64,000 bases of DNA from Paratrimastix pyriformis (lineage: Eukaryota > Preaxostyla > Paratrimastigidae): positions 124,001 to 188,000 of the forward strand of contig JAPMOS010000022.1 of the NCBI GenBank assembly GCA_027972325.1. The letters are read 5' to 3'. Below, in pieces: positions 13,043 through 24,100 of the stretch. Under the pieces are notes generated by a model, which saw only the letters and a program-made list of their open reading frames with translations, made no database searches and had not been told where the DNA came from. The translations under genes and the position numbers were made by a program. Positions within the stretch are counted from its first letter, which is position 1. Every line of letters begins with the position of its first letter.

Positions 13043-16000
13043 CCGGCCGGTTGCTGCCCCTCGCCCCAGGCGGCACCATCAACCCTCTGCCCGTCCACAG
13101 GTTCTCGGGCCTCTTCGTGCCGCTCGGCCACACTTCTGACGGACTCCGCGCCTTCGTCCGCTTCCTGACCGACGGTCCGCGTCCACCCATGCTGCCCTGC
13201 CCCCCTCCCTCTCCTCCCTCCCTCCCCTCCTCTCCTCCTCCCCTCTTCCCCTCACCTCCCCTCTCCTCTCCCCTCTCCTCCAAAACCCAACCTTCATCTT
13301 CATCATCGCTCGCTCCTTCGACATTCGTCTTCTCAAATTCTCCAGCGCTGAGCGAGAGCGTCCAATCGGACTTGAACAAGGCCAGGGCACTGCGCGGTCT
13401 GCCCCCCCCCCCCCCCCCCCCCCCTCCACTCGCCCATTCCGGAAATGTCATCCCATCTCCCCCCTTGGCGCCGCCCTCTCAGAGCACCGACGGAAGATGG
13501 AAGAGTTGGCGGCTTCGCGCCCCCCTGGCGAGGGCGGCTCGGCCGGAGATGACCACCAGCACCCCGGGGCGCCCCGCCTGACTCACCTGGGGCCGGGGCG
13601 GCAGGGGCGGCCGGGGGCGCGGGGCCGACCATCTCCTTCGTGGACGTGCTGATCCGGCTCTACGAGCGCACCGCCAAGATGATCCGCAAGCACGGCCCCG
13701 CCGTCACCCAGACATTCGGCGGCGACGAAGGGTCTGCCCCACCCGGAGAGCCGTCGTCGTCGTCATCGGCATCGTCGCCCTTTCCCTCACTCCCCCAGCT
13801 GCGGGTCATGGTGGAGCTGGCCTATCGGGAGGTGGACAAGCTGGCCTGCCCCATCTTGCGCACCTTCATGACCGACATCAACCTCGAGGGCCTCGTCTGC
13901 ACCCCCCCCCCCCCCCTCCTCCTCCTCCACCACCACCTCCTCCTCCTCCTCCTCGTCCCCCTCCTCGCACGCGCGCACACCACCGCCACCACTTCACACT
14001 CTTCACACCACGGCGGCGGCGCCGCTTTCTGTTCCATTGTGGCCGGGCAGAGCAACTCAGTGCTGCGGCGGGAGGGCGACGGGCCGCCCGTCGACGCGAA
14101 GGCCCTCGACGTGACCCTGAACGAGTTCGCCCGGCTGGGGGACCACAGCAAGCAGTTCGCAGACTTCATCCGACAGAAGGTCTCCAGGGCTCCCCCAACG
14201 ACCCGAGGTGGCGATCACCCCCCGGTCTTCTTTTCTCTGCTCTGCTCTGCTCTGCTCTAGTATCTCTCCTGCTCCCGCCCCGGCCTCGGCCTCCTCAACG
14301 ACCGGTCCCCAACCGGCCCAGGCACCCAGTCCCGAGGCCCCCCCCTCCGCCTCGCCCGCCTCTCCCCCCGCGGCCCGACCAACAGCGGTCGCGGCCGCCA
14401 CCACCCCCTCGACCCCCTCCACCTCCACCCTCACCACGGTCGTGGCCTCGCCCCCTCCCACATCATCGTCGTCATCGTCAGTGTCCTCTGCCCCCGAAGA
14501 GGGCGACTTCCTCACGTACCTCGAGCGAAGCGAACACCTCCGCCTCGTCAAAGAAGTCTTGTGCCACCATCCCCCCTTGGAGAGCTACTTCGTCCAGGCC
14601 TCGGTCGAAAAGGTCTGCTTCTGGCCTCAGCAGGGAGGGGTGTGGGGAGGAAGGCAGTCCTTTGGTTTTCCATCAGCGGAGTAGCTCAGTGGAAGAGCGT
14701 TGGGCTCATAACTCAAAGGTCGGAGGATCAAGACCTCTCTCCGCTAAACTTTTTTTCTTGCCGTGTTTTTCACCCGTTTGTTTTTTCCCCCTTTTCCCAG
14801 GCACTGGAGCTGGACAGCGGATCGGTGGCCACCAGCGAACAAGAACACACTTCAAGGTCTTTCATCACCACACTTCTTCACCCCATCATCCGCATTTCAT
14901 CCATTGATCATATCATATCTAGTGGAGTGGACGATGTCTTCCTGATTCTTCGCAAAGCATGCGTGCGGGCTGTGGCCACGTCATCGGTGACCGGCATCTG
15001 CTCCATCCTGAACGTGGCCAATTCGATCCTGGGCCAGCAGTACCTGGAGGTCGATCCCACGCCCACCCGCCACCCCCGATCCTGACCTGCTTGCCCGTAT
15101 AGTTCCTCAACCGGCGACTGCGCGAGGCCCAGGCGTCCCTGGGGGCTGCCGGGAGCGGCGGGCTGAGCCTGGCTGCCATGGCGGGGAGCAGCGCCGCCAC
15201 AACGGCCGCCGCCGCGGCTGCCGCCCTGGCCAACGCGGCCCCCGGGGTGAAGAGCCTGGGCAGCAGCCTGGGCAGCAGCATGCGCTCCTTCCTCTCGGAC
15301 GCCGTCCGGGGCTTCACCGGCGCCGGCGAGGGCGCTCTGGGGCCGGGAGCAGTCCCCGGGGCCGCCTCAGGCGCGGGAACGGCAACGGGAGGCCCCGGGG
15401 GCGCCGCGGCTGGGGGCGGCATCAGCGGGGCGGCCGGCGGCAGCGGAGGGGCCGAGGGCGAGATCCTCTCCAACGAGCTGGCGGTGCGTCCGGCCTCCCC
15501 TTCCGGCCTCCCCTTCCGGCCTCCCCCTCCGGCCTCCCCTTCCGGCCTCCCCTTCCGGCCTCCCCCTCCGGCCTCCCCTTCCGGCCGTCTCCATGGATGG
15601 CGGGCTCTCGGGCTGCTGCCTCGAGGGTGATGGTGTCCGGCGTCGTCATCACCTGGGGGGGTCACTCTCTGTGGGCCTGGGGTGGCGTGTGCCCAGATTG
15701 CGCTGAACGACCTCGAGGTGAGCATCCGCTACTGCAAGGCCCTCCAGCAGGACGTGGAGGCGCTGCTGAAGGAGGCCATGACGGGCATCAGCAAGGGCGA
15801 CGCCGAGAAGATCGCGAGCTGCCTGGGCACCTGGTCCTTCACCCTGCGCAGCTACGAGCCCTCCCTCAAGGCCCGCCCCGCCCCACCCCGCCTGCCCCGC
15901 CCCGCCCGCCTGCTTCTGGCGGCACGACATCTGATGGCGGCGGGCCCATCCGGGCGCGGTGTGTGTGGTGGTGTGTGTGCGTGTGTACAGACGGGCCTGG

Positions 16001-17062
16001 AGAACGTGAGCGCCTCCTTCAAGCGGCGCCTGGGGCCGGCCATGGGCAGCCTCAAGCAGACCAACTTCGCCCTGACCGAGGCCGAGTTCGTCCAGAACGA
16101 GCTGCACAGCCCCTACGTCCGGCTGGTCCTGCAATGCTTCGAGACCCACATCAAGCCCGCTCGGGTCCGCCGCCGCGCCTCCTCACTGCCCCCCCCCCCC
16201 CCCCCCCCCCCCACCACCACCACCACCACCACCACCACGGCCATCGGCCCCCATAGGGCTCCGATGAGGGGCTGACGACGGCTCTCCCACCCACACCCCC
16301 CACCCGCTGTGACTGTGGCGGTGGCGGGGGCAGCGGCTGCTGAACGAGCCCAACCTGGGGACCCTGCTGGGGCTGGTCTTCAACGAGCTCACCCGGCGCC
16401 TGGAGAAGACCCTCCTCAAGAAGTCCTTCACCCTCGTCCGTCCCCGCCCGCCCGCCCCAGCCCCACTCCCCCCGGTTGCCCGCCCCAGCCCAACTGCCGC
16501 CCCTCGTGGGCACCCCGGGGGCAGTACGGGGCCTTCCAGCTGGACCGGGACACGCGGCGGCTGATCCTCTACGGGACGGACCTCTCGCTGCTCTCGGTCA
16601 GGGACCGCTTCGCCCGGGTCACCCAGATGTGCACCTTCCTCTCGGCCGAGACGGTCCGCCCGCCCCACCACCCGACCCCCGCCCACGGCCGCCACCACGG
16701 CCACGAGCAGCCCCGAGCAGCCCCGAGCAGGGCAGTCACATTGTTCTCTGTCACCACTCCCCCGGGGCAGCTGAACGAGGTGCATGACATCTGGACGGAC
16801 GGCGCGTCGACCATCGTGTGGCACATCTCCCCCGACGAGGTCAAGCAGGTCGGCGGTCGCTCCCCCCCCCCTCCCTCCCCTCCCCCCTCCCCTCCCCCCT
16901 CCCCTCCCCTCCCCTCCCCTCCTCCCCTCCCTCCTCCCCCTCCTCCCCCCTCCTCCCCAGCCCCGTCTCAGTGTGATGGGCGCGGTTGCATTGTCTGCGG
17001 GGCAGGTGCTGCGGCTTCGGGTGGACTTCACCCCGGAGGCGCTGGCCAAGCTCATCCTCTGA
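12248..17062 (+). CDS. COG4: Conserved oligomeric Golgi complex subunit 4
   Basis: COG4 is a lobe A subunit of the COG tether for retrograde Golgi vesicles. The coding frame opens after a TAG acceptor at 12245-12247 (ALSFFRPPSRLSESKESK). No ATG is in frame, so a short first exon is missing from this call. The N-terminal coiled coil (QQFLEKIAKPSKDLAEQL, LDSAQSRLLAEQKRA) matches the family. The middle contains GVDDVFLILRKACVRA and ICSILNVANSILG. The C-terminus is diagnostic: RDRFARVTQMCTFLSAET, then VLRLRVDFTPEALAKLIL and TGA, equivalent to the animal VLALRIDF ending. About 17 introns, mostly GTCYG donors; one (15871-15989) has a GC donor. A CTG repeat at about 13010 is intronic. Between about 13550 and 13630 the frame changes with no clear intron, which may be a sequence indel. 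A tRNA gene lies within the intron at 14612-14801. Confidence 0.93.
14675..14746 (+). tRNA. Initiator tRNA-Met (CAU), nested in a COG4 intron
   Basis: A complete 72-base cloverleaf. The acceptor stem AGCGGAG pairs perfectly with CTCCGCT, discriminator A. The D stem is GCTC/GAGC. The anticodon stem TTGGG/CTCAA has loop CTCATAA, with anticodon CAT at 14707-14709. The T stem is GGAGG/CCTCT. Initiator hallmarks are the A1:U72 pair, T loop ATCAAGA (A54 and A60 in place of TTC...), and three consecutive G on the 5' side of the anticodon stem (one pairs as G:U). No tRNA intron and no encoded CCA. Internal A and B boxes (TAGCTCAGTGG, GGATCAAGACC) are intact. It lies on the same strand as COG4, between the VEK and ALELDSG exons. 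Confidence 0.95.
14750..14756 (+). terminator. Pol III T-run terminator of the tRNA gene
   Basis: Seven T residues begin four bases after the tRNA end, as expected for RNA polymerase III termination. The tract lies inside the same COG4 intron and could also add to its pyrimidine tract. Confidence 0.8.
15484..15590 (+). repeat. Short tandem repeat in a COG4 intron
   Basis: Units of about 12-13 bases built on CGGCCTCCCCTTC are repeated directly after the GTGCG donor of a COG4 intron. Confidence 0.8.
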
Positions 17063-17668
17063 GACTGCGCTCATCCGCGAAGTGCCGTTGGGTCGGACCA
17101 AAAGACCCCCCGCGAGTTTGCCCCGCCCCATTCGTTCTGCTGGGCAGGCGTGCAGGCGTCGTCGTCCCTTCTTGGGTTTTGGAGAGGATGGTGGGCGGGC
17201 GGCGGCTCGATCGTTCAGATTCGGCGTCCCGGCGGAAACAATGCCCGGGCGAATGTCCGATGATGGGGATCAGACAGAGAAACCGCACGGCGAGGGGGGG
17301 ACGGGTGGGTGGATGGATGGGGGCGTCTAAGGGACGCCCCTGGCACTCCAGTTGGTCAAATTTAACAACGGAGACCATTGAATAATAAAAGGGGTGGGAA
17401 TGGGGGAATGGGGAAAGGGTTCGGCCCGGTGACCGGACGGGGCGGGGGTGGGGTGGATGGCACAGCACATGGGTGGTGTCCGGGCGGGCGACCATCGATT
17501 ACAACTTACGAAAGCCGGGAGACTGCCACCCCCTTCGACCGCCGTCCCGAAGGCGCGGCCGAACGGGAGGCCAGGCAGCCACCGGCGGTGGCTGGCCGGC
17601 GCGCCCCACTGTGCAGAAGCGGACGCCTTGGTGGGCGCAGGCGAGGGGGATGGCGAGGGAGGGTGCGC
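17063..17668. other. Convergent intergenic region, COG4 / PEMT
   Basis: It holds the 3' flanks of two converging genes. An AATAAA hexamer at 17384-17389 on the + strand is a plausible COG4 polyadenylation signal. No other gene, RNA or repeat was seen. Confidence 0.5.
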
Positions 17669-18692
17669 CTACTCGCGGTGGGCACAGGCGGGGCGGGCGT
17701 GGGGGTGGTCGGCCTGGTGGCGGGCGATGGCCTCCTTGGCCTTGTCCGAGACCCGGTCCACCCAGCCCTTGGCCGCCTGCAGGCCCTGCCGCATGCCCAG
17801 GTACAGCCCGCCCACTGCGCCGCCCCCACCAGCCAAACGAGAAGACAAACCATGATGATGATTGGGCGATGATGATTGGGCGATGATGATTGGGCGATGA
17901 TGATTGGGCGATGATGATTGGGCGATGATGATTGGGCGATGATGAGATTCCCAATCCCAGCAGGGCCCCGAGCGAGGAGGCGCCTTGAGGGCGGGTGCGG
18001 GTGCGGACCGTCGCGGGTGCGGCCGTACTTCCGGCGCATGTGGGGCCGCTCGACGAGGCCCAGCTGGAGGAGGATGAGCAGGTGGCAGACGACGGCCATC
18101 CCGAACAGGATGGGCGACACGAAGTAGGCCGCCAGCCCGTACATCCACAGGCACCTGCAGGGAGGGCAGGGGAGGGGCCACAGCAAGAAGAGCGGTGCGG
18201 GTACCGGGGGTGAGGACCAGTGTCGACCACTTTCAGTGGCCGGGCGGGCGGGGAAGTGAGCGGGGGATGGGCGGCGGACCCGAGGGTGACCCGGGGGTGG
18301 TTGACGTAGCGGTAGATGCCCTGGTAGCGCAGCACCGAGCGGGAGTCCTCGTAGAAGCAGTCGCCCCAGTACCAGCCGTAGGCGCCCAGGGCCTCGTAGG
18401 CGCAGCGCTCCGAGTAGAGCGCGAACACGACCAGCAGCGCGCCGAAGATCTTGATGCCGCCCCAGCGCACCCACGAGTCGAGCTGCCCAGGACGAAGAGG
18501 AGATGATGATGAACAAAATGAGGATGATGCTGCCAAGTGCTGCCAAGTGCATGGGCGATGATTGGGCGATGATTGGATGACGATCGGACGCTGATGGCGG
18601 TGAGATGCCAGAGGCAAAGCCCCTCGGCACAGCTGGTGCAGGGCGGAGGTGCACCCCGAGTGGGTGGGTGGTCGGGTGAGTGGGGGTGAGTG

Positions 18693-18723
<31 letters not shown>

Positions 18724-21133
18724 GCAGACGTGGATGCCGTCCTCGAGGCGCCAGCCGCAGATGAGGAAGCTCACCACGGCCATCAGGTAGGCGAAGTCGT
18801 ACAGCTGCTGCCACCGGTGGAAGGCGAACACCTGCCGGCTGACCGAGGCCCGCAGCAGGGCCAGCTTGAGGCCGTCCTCGGGGCCCTCGGAGGGGGCCGC
18901 CACCTCGGCGGGCGACTCGGGGGCCGCGACGGGCAGGGTCTGGGCCACGACGGGCAGGCTGCCCTCGACCTCGGCCGCCTCGCCCTCGGAGGCGCTGTCC
19001 GAGCTGCTGGTGTGGTCCTCGTAGTGGCGCCGGTGGTGGCGCACCACGCGACGGCCGGCCCGGGCCGAGGGGGTGGCGGCTGGGGAGCGGGTCGGGCGGC
19101 GGTGGCGGTGGGACCGGCGGATGGACTCGGCCACCTCGGGGCGGGTCATGAGCAGCACGGGGGTCTCGGCCGGGCCGACGCTGGGGTCGCCCTCGCCCTC
19201 GAGCAGCGCGTCACCGGTCAGGGCGCGCTGGGTGGACTGGCGGTACAGGACCCAGCTCAGGTAGACCGTGTAGAAGAGGAACCAGCCCAGGGCCTGGAGG
19301 ATGGTGAACAGGGGGCTGACCGCCCCGGGGATGAAGCCCATCAGCACGGTCACGGCCAGGCAGGCGAACTGGGCCACCAGCGAGACGTCCGCGCAGGCGG
19401 CCACGTCCCCCAGGCCGGCCGACAGGGACAGGGTGCGCCAGAGGGACAGCGCCTGGCCCCGGCGGGAGCCGTCCTGGGCGGCGTGGTGCCGGGAGGCCAT
19501 CTGGCGGGCCCAGCCGAGGCTCGTCACCAGCCGGAAGACGGTCGGGATGACCGTCAGGCAGGTCAGCGGGGCCCCGTCGGCTGCAGGCGCGGGGGCGGCG
19601 GCGGGGGCGGAGGCATCGGCGGAGGCGCAGGCGGGGCAACGGCGCAGGGGGCACGTACCCCCGATGCCGTTGGCGTATCCGCAGGCGCAGAGGGCCGCGG
19701 CCGGGGGCAGATGGGACAGGGAGCTGGCGGGGGAGGGGCAGGGCGACGGGTTCTGGGCGGGGGATGAGGGCGCGTTGGCCTCGCCGCTGCGGGCCGTCGC
19801 CTGGGCACCGACAGAAAACCGGGGGCGCATCGAGGGCAAGGTGAGCAAGGGACGGAGGGAGGTGGACGGGCGATGGAATGGGGCGACCGGGTGAGGGGCG
19901 TGGGTGGGAACCGCAGCAGCGGGTCGCGGACCGGCTTGGAGTCAATGAAGCGCTGGTGGCAGGGGCAAGCACAGGGCGGGGGCGGGGGCGGCACGTCCTC
20001 GGGGCCGCCGTAGATGCGGGTAATGTGGGGATTCTCGACGAAGACCAGGAAGAGAATCTGCCGGTCCGGGGGGGGGGGGGGGGGGGGGGGGGAGGTGATG
20101 AGGAGGGGAGCCCGGCGCCGTAAGATGCGCGCGGGAGGGCGCGTGGTTGTGTGGCCTGTGGGGAGCCGCGGACCTGGCAGGCGTGGGCGAAGAGGGAGGC
20201 GAACATGACGGTGTAGGAGCGGGCGATGAGGGCCGAGCCGTAGTACATGGCGTAGCCGACGGTGTACATCTGCGGGCCGCCCACCCGGCATGCCATGCAG
20301 AGCCCCACAGCCCACCGGTCAGAATGCCACCCGCAATCACCCGGTCCGGCCCGACGAAAGGAAGATGGGGCGCGGGGGTACGGACGGGGTGCGGGAAGCA
20401 GAGGTAGACGCCGTCGAAGATGAGCTGCTCGGTCCGGTCGACCAGGAAGAAGAAGTCGCCCCAGAACCAGGCATAGGCGCCCACCACACGATGGGCGTCC
20501 TTCTTGGTGAACCAGTTCACGGCACCCAAAAGTGCCGCAATGGTGTAGTTGACCACGTTGATGTAGACGTTGTCAGACAGGCCGCGGCAGCACTTCAAGG
20601 CAAACACGACGTAGGTGATCACGTCCGTGTTCAAAACCAGGTTCTCGAGGTGCTTGAAGGCCAGCCACGTATTGAGAACAGTGGGCGCCTTCTCCGGATC
20701 GAACGTGTCGGGCTGGCCTATATCCAGGATCAGTGGTTGGTCGCCAAAAGAAAAGATAAAAAATCCACTGACCTTTCTTGGCCAGGTGACGCAAAAAGTT
20801 TGCCAAAGGGGTTCGCAGAGGGGTCCCATCAGCAGCGATTGTGTTCCGCTCATACCAGTGGGTCATGGCATGGCTCTTGGACTGCCGATCCAGAAGAAAA
20901 CCAAGTCCAAGATTATAGGCCAGACGCCAAAACAGGAAGCAAATCAGGTAATATGCCACAGGAAGTGAAGGCACAAAAACCAAGAGCAGCGATTGGAAAA
21001 CCAGGACGGAGAGCGACGCCGCTTCAAAAATCGTAATTGCGTGCAGATCGGTAAATCCCTGCACACAAGATTGCACGGCAGGCACCTCGAAGCGCCGGTC
21101 GCGGTGCTCAGGATCCACACCGATCAACACCAT
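17669..21133 (-). CDS. Phosphatidylethanolamine N-methyltransferase, Cho2 type
   Basis: Predicted ER membrane enzyme that methylates phosphatidylethanolamine with S-adenosylmethionine towards phosphatidylcholine. It begins at ATG 21133 (MVLIGVDPEHRDRRF), and the first exon has hydrophobic helices plus FWRLAYNLGLGFLLDRQS, a Cho2 hallmark. Two methyltransferase repeats follow, as in fungal Cho2. Repeat one has KKDAHRVVGAYAWFWGDFFF, LIFDGVYLCFPHP, MYTVGYAMYYG and FVENPHITRIYG. Repeat two has ALGAYGWYWGDCFYED, YQGIYRYVNHPRVTLG and LGLVERPHMRRKYGRT. Between them is an Ala/Cys-rich, then Ser/acidic loop. Family knowledge assigns SAM and lipid contacts to the repeated GxxxxWGD and NHP regions. The tail (GLYLGMRQGLQAAKGWVDRV) ends at the TAG complement 17669-17671. 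Introns are GTCCG-type on the minus strand with long poly-C (G runs on +). Fungal-style two-repeat PEMT is uncommon outside fungi and some protists. Confidence 0.9.
17851..17943 (-). repeat. 14-base minisatellite in a PEMT intron
   Basis: About six copies of GATGATGATTGGGC (+ strand). The core ATTGGGCGATGATG reappears in a second intron of the same gene at about 18551-18580. Confidence 0.85.
18691..18720 (-). repeat. G30 homopolymer (sense-strand poly-C) in a PEMT intron
   Basis: An uninterrupted G run on +, C on the coding strand, directly after the DGIHVCG-encoding exon end. Confidence 0.85.
20070..20092 (-). repeat. G homopolymer (sense-strand poly-C) in a PEMT intron
   Basis: A run of about 22 G on +. 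On the coding strand it is a poly-C tract just upstream of the acceptor before ILFLVFVENPH. Confidence 0.8.
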
Positions 21134-21198
21134 TTCGACTGAGGTGAAGAGATGTGTTCGTCCCAGGTTCTAGTTCCGGGAAGGAAAAAAGGAGGCAA
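21134..21198. promoter_or_regulatory. Divergent promoter, PEMT / NOP14
   Basis: Only about 65 bases separate the two start codons, so the genes must share or overlap their promoters. The region is much less GC-rich than the gene bodies. No specific motif was recognised. Confidence 0.4.
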
Positions 21199-24100
21199 AT
21201 GCTCGAGGCCAAGGAACGCAAGCGTTTGAAGCAGAAAGAGGCGCGCGCACAGGCCAAACTTGCTTTAAAACAATCTCGCAAGCACGGGCACGAGAAGGAC
21301 GACAAACCGCAAGAGAATCCCTTTGATATTAAGCGGAACAAGAAGAAGCACGAAATTCTTGGGAAGAAAAACAAGGGTGACGTTCAAAACGTTGCTCATT
21401 CGAGGAGCGTGGCTCTTCAAAAGGTCTGTTGAACCCTCGTTTTCCATCCTCACCTCACCGTACACCACCACACAGCGGGAGGCGACCCTCGGGGTCGAGT
21501 TCACCCAAGAACAGAAGGCCAACACGTTCCTTGATCAGCGATTTGGCGAAGGCGACGATTCTCTGGACGCCCAGACGGTGGCCCTGATGCGCTACATGAA
21601 GGAGCGTCAGGTCGGTCTCCATCCCCTGCCCCTCGTCGTGAGGTTCTCTCCACCCTTCCCCCTCGCAGAATCGGCTGCAATCATCGCGCTTCAGCTTGGA
21701 AGACACCGCGGGAGAGGGCGGCGAGGACGACGGCACGTCGGGCGGCCTGCTGCGCCGGGTGGACGAGCTCACCCACAAAGGCGCCTCCCTGGGCGCCCCC
21801 TCGGGGAAACTCGCCGAGGGCGAGGGCGAGGAGGGCGAGGAGGGCGACGAGCTGCTCCACAAGCGGGCCCGCCGTGAGGAGAAGCCCAACATGTTCGTGG
21901 ACGACTACGACGCGGCCAACTTCGAGGACGAGGACATCATGGACAAGGACACCGCCAAGGGTCCGCCCCCACCCACCCCACCCCTTGTGCCTCCTGTCCA
22001 TCCCTTCCGCTCTTGCGCGCGGGAGTGAGGATCGGTCGTGCGCACCGCCTTATTGTGCCCCTGGTCGGGTTGCGGGCAGAGCTCGAGCAGATTGCCCACT
22101 TCGGTGGCGGCAACGAGGACACGGCCCCTGGCGCCAAGACCGACGACGCCGTCTGTTGCCCCCCCCCCCCCCACACACACACACACACACACACGCCGCA
22201 CGGCCTCACCCCGTCCTTCCCGTACCCCCCGTCCTGGCAGGAGGCACGCCGGCACAAGACCACCAAGGAGATCTACCAGGAGATCATCGAGAAGAGCAAG
22301 GCATTCAAGGTCCCCTCGCCACTCCCGCCCTCACACCCCGCTCCGCTGCACTGCTGCCCCGCCCCCCACCCCGCTCACGCTCACGAGGGGTCTCTGGGGG
22401 GTCGTCTTGGGGCAGGCGGAAAAGCGGAAGCAGCGGAGCGAGGAGGAGGCCCTCCGGGAGAAGCTCGACGCCGACTACCAGGACGTGCGCTCCCTGCTGG
22501 CCTCCCAGCGGCGCCCCACCAAGGCCCAGGAGGACGCCCAAGCCGCCCACGACGTCGCCGCCATGATGGCCAGGCACGGCATCAAGGCCGAGGAGGAGGG
22601 CAAGCATGACCACGAGCACGACCATGACCACGAGCACGAGCACGAGCACGAGCACGAGGAGGGTTGCGCCTGCTGCCATCACCACGATGAGGAGGAGAAG
22701 GAGGAGGGCGAAGAGGCGGAAGAGGGCGAGGGCGAGGGCGAGGGCGAGGGCGAGGGCGAGGGCGAGGGCGAGGGCGAGGGCGAGGAGGACGAAGGCGAAG
22801 AGGCGGAGGAGGAGGAGGAGAAGCCCATTGCCAAGAAGGCGCCTTCCGCTGCTGCCGCCAAGCAGGCCAAGGCCGCCCCCGCCAAAGAGGCCAAGGCTGT
22901 CCCCACCAAGCAGACCAAGGCCGCCCCCGCCAAGGCAGCCAAGCAGGCTGAGGAAGAGGTCGATGAAGAGGCCGAGGAGGAGGAGGAGCAGGAGGCCGAG
23001 GAGGAGCAGGAGGAGACCGTCCCTGCTGTGGAGGAAGCCAGCAAGGAGGGCGACGAGGAGGCCGAGGAGGAGCAGGAGGAGGAACAGGAGGCCCAAGACG
23101 AGGCCGAGCACGAGGAGGAGCGCGAGGAGGCCGGAAATTCCCTGACTGCCTCCGCGGCCCGGGCCACCCGGCGCCCGGCACCCGCCTCGGCCGCCACCGA
23201 CGAGGCCTACGACCGGCTGGTGCGCGAGCTGGCCTTCGCCCAGCGGGGCACGGTCGGCGACCGGACCAAGACCCCCCAGGAGGTCGCAAAGGCCGAGCGC
23301 AAGCGGCTCGAGGAGCTCGAGGTCCGCCCCGCCCGCCCCCCCTCTTGCCCCCGACATCCCCCGGGTGTTGGGTGGTTGCTCACGGGTTGCGGGGTGGGTG
23401 GCTGGGGGTCGTGGGTGGGCGGGCGAGCAGAAGGATCGCCTGCGGCGGATGGAGGCGACGGAGGAGGACCTCGACGTGGCCCCCGCCAAGATCGAAGACC
23501 CCAGCCGCGGTCCGGACACGCACACACACCTCCCCCCCCGCTCAGCTCCCCCGCACGCATGGCCGCAGCCACGTGACGCCAAGAGGAGGGGATTCTCATC
23601 ATCTCCCCCCCGACGGCTCCCCTCCCTCCCCTCCCCTCTGGTTTTTCTGCAGGCGGCGACACGGGGGACGCGCTGGACGAGACCTTCGACCGGACGTACA
23701 TGCCCCGCGACGAGGAGGCCGACGACAGCGAGGGCACCATCCTGCCCACCCGCCAGCCCCGCCCCGACGGGGAGGAGGACGAGGGCGAGGAGGCCGACGA
23801 GGAGGAGGGCGAGGGCGAGGGCGAGGAGGGCGGGCCGAAGAAGGGCAAGGCCGACCTGGCGGACGAGGACGAGGACGATGACGAGGACGGGGAGGGCCAC
23901 GAGGCGGCCGGGGTGACGCCCGGGGCGGCCGACATGGGGCTCGACGCGGAGGCCGATGCCGCCGAGAAGGAGGCCGAACGGGCCCGCCGCAGGAAGGTCG
24001 AGGCGGCCCGGCGGGGGGTCACTCTGACCGAGGTGCCCTTCCTCATCGAGGAGGTCCCCGCCACCGTCGACGAGCTCCAGGCCCTCATCGGCGGTCCGCC

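Noticed and set aside
13005-13045. Poly-Leu segment in COG4
   Set aside because: The CTG repeat lies inside a GTCTG...CACAG intron; joining LLR to FSGLFVPLG restores COG4 homology in phase.
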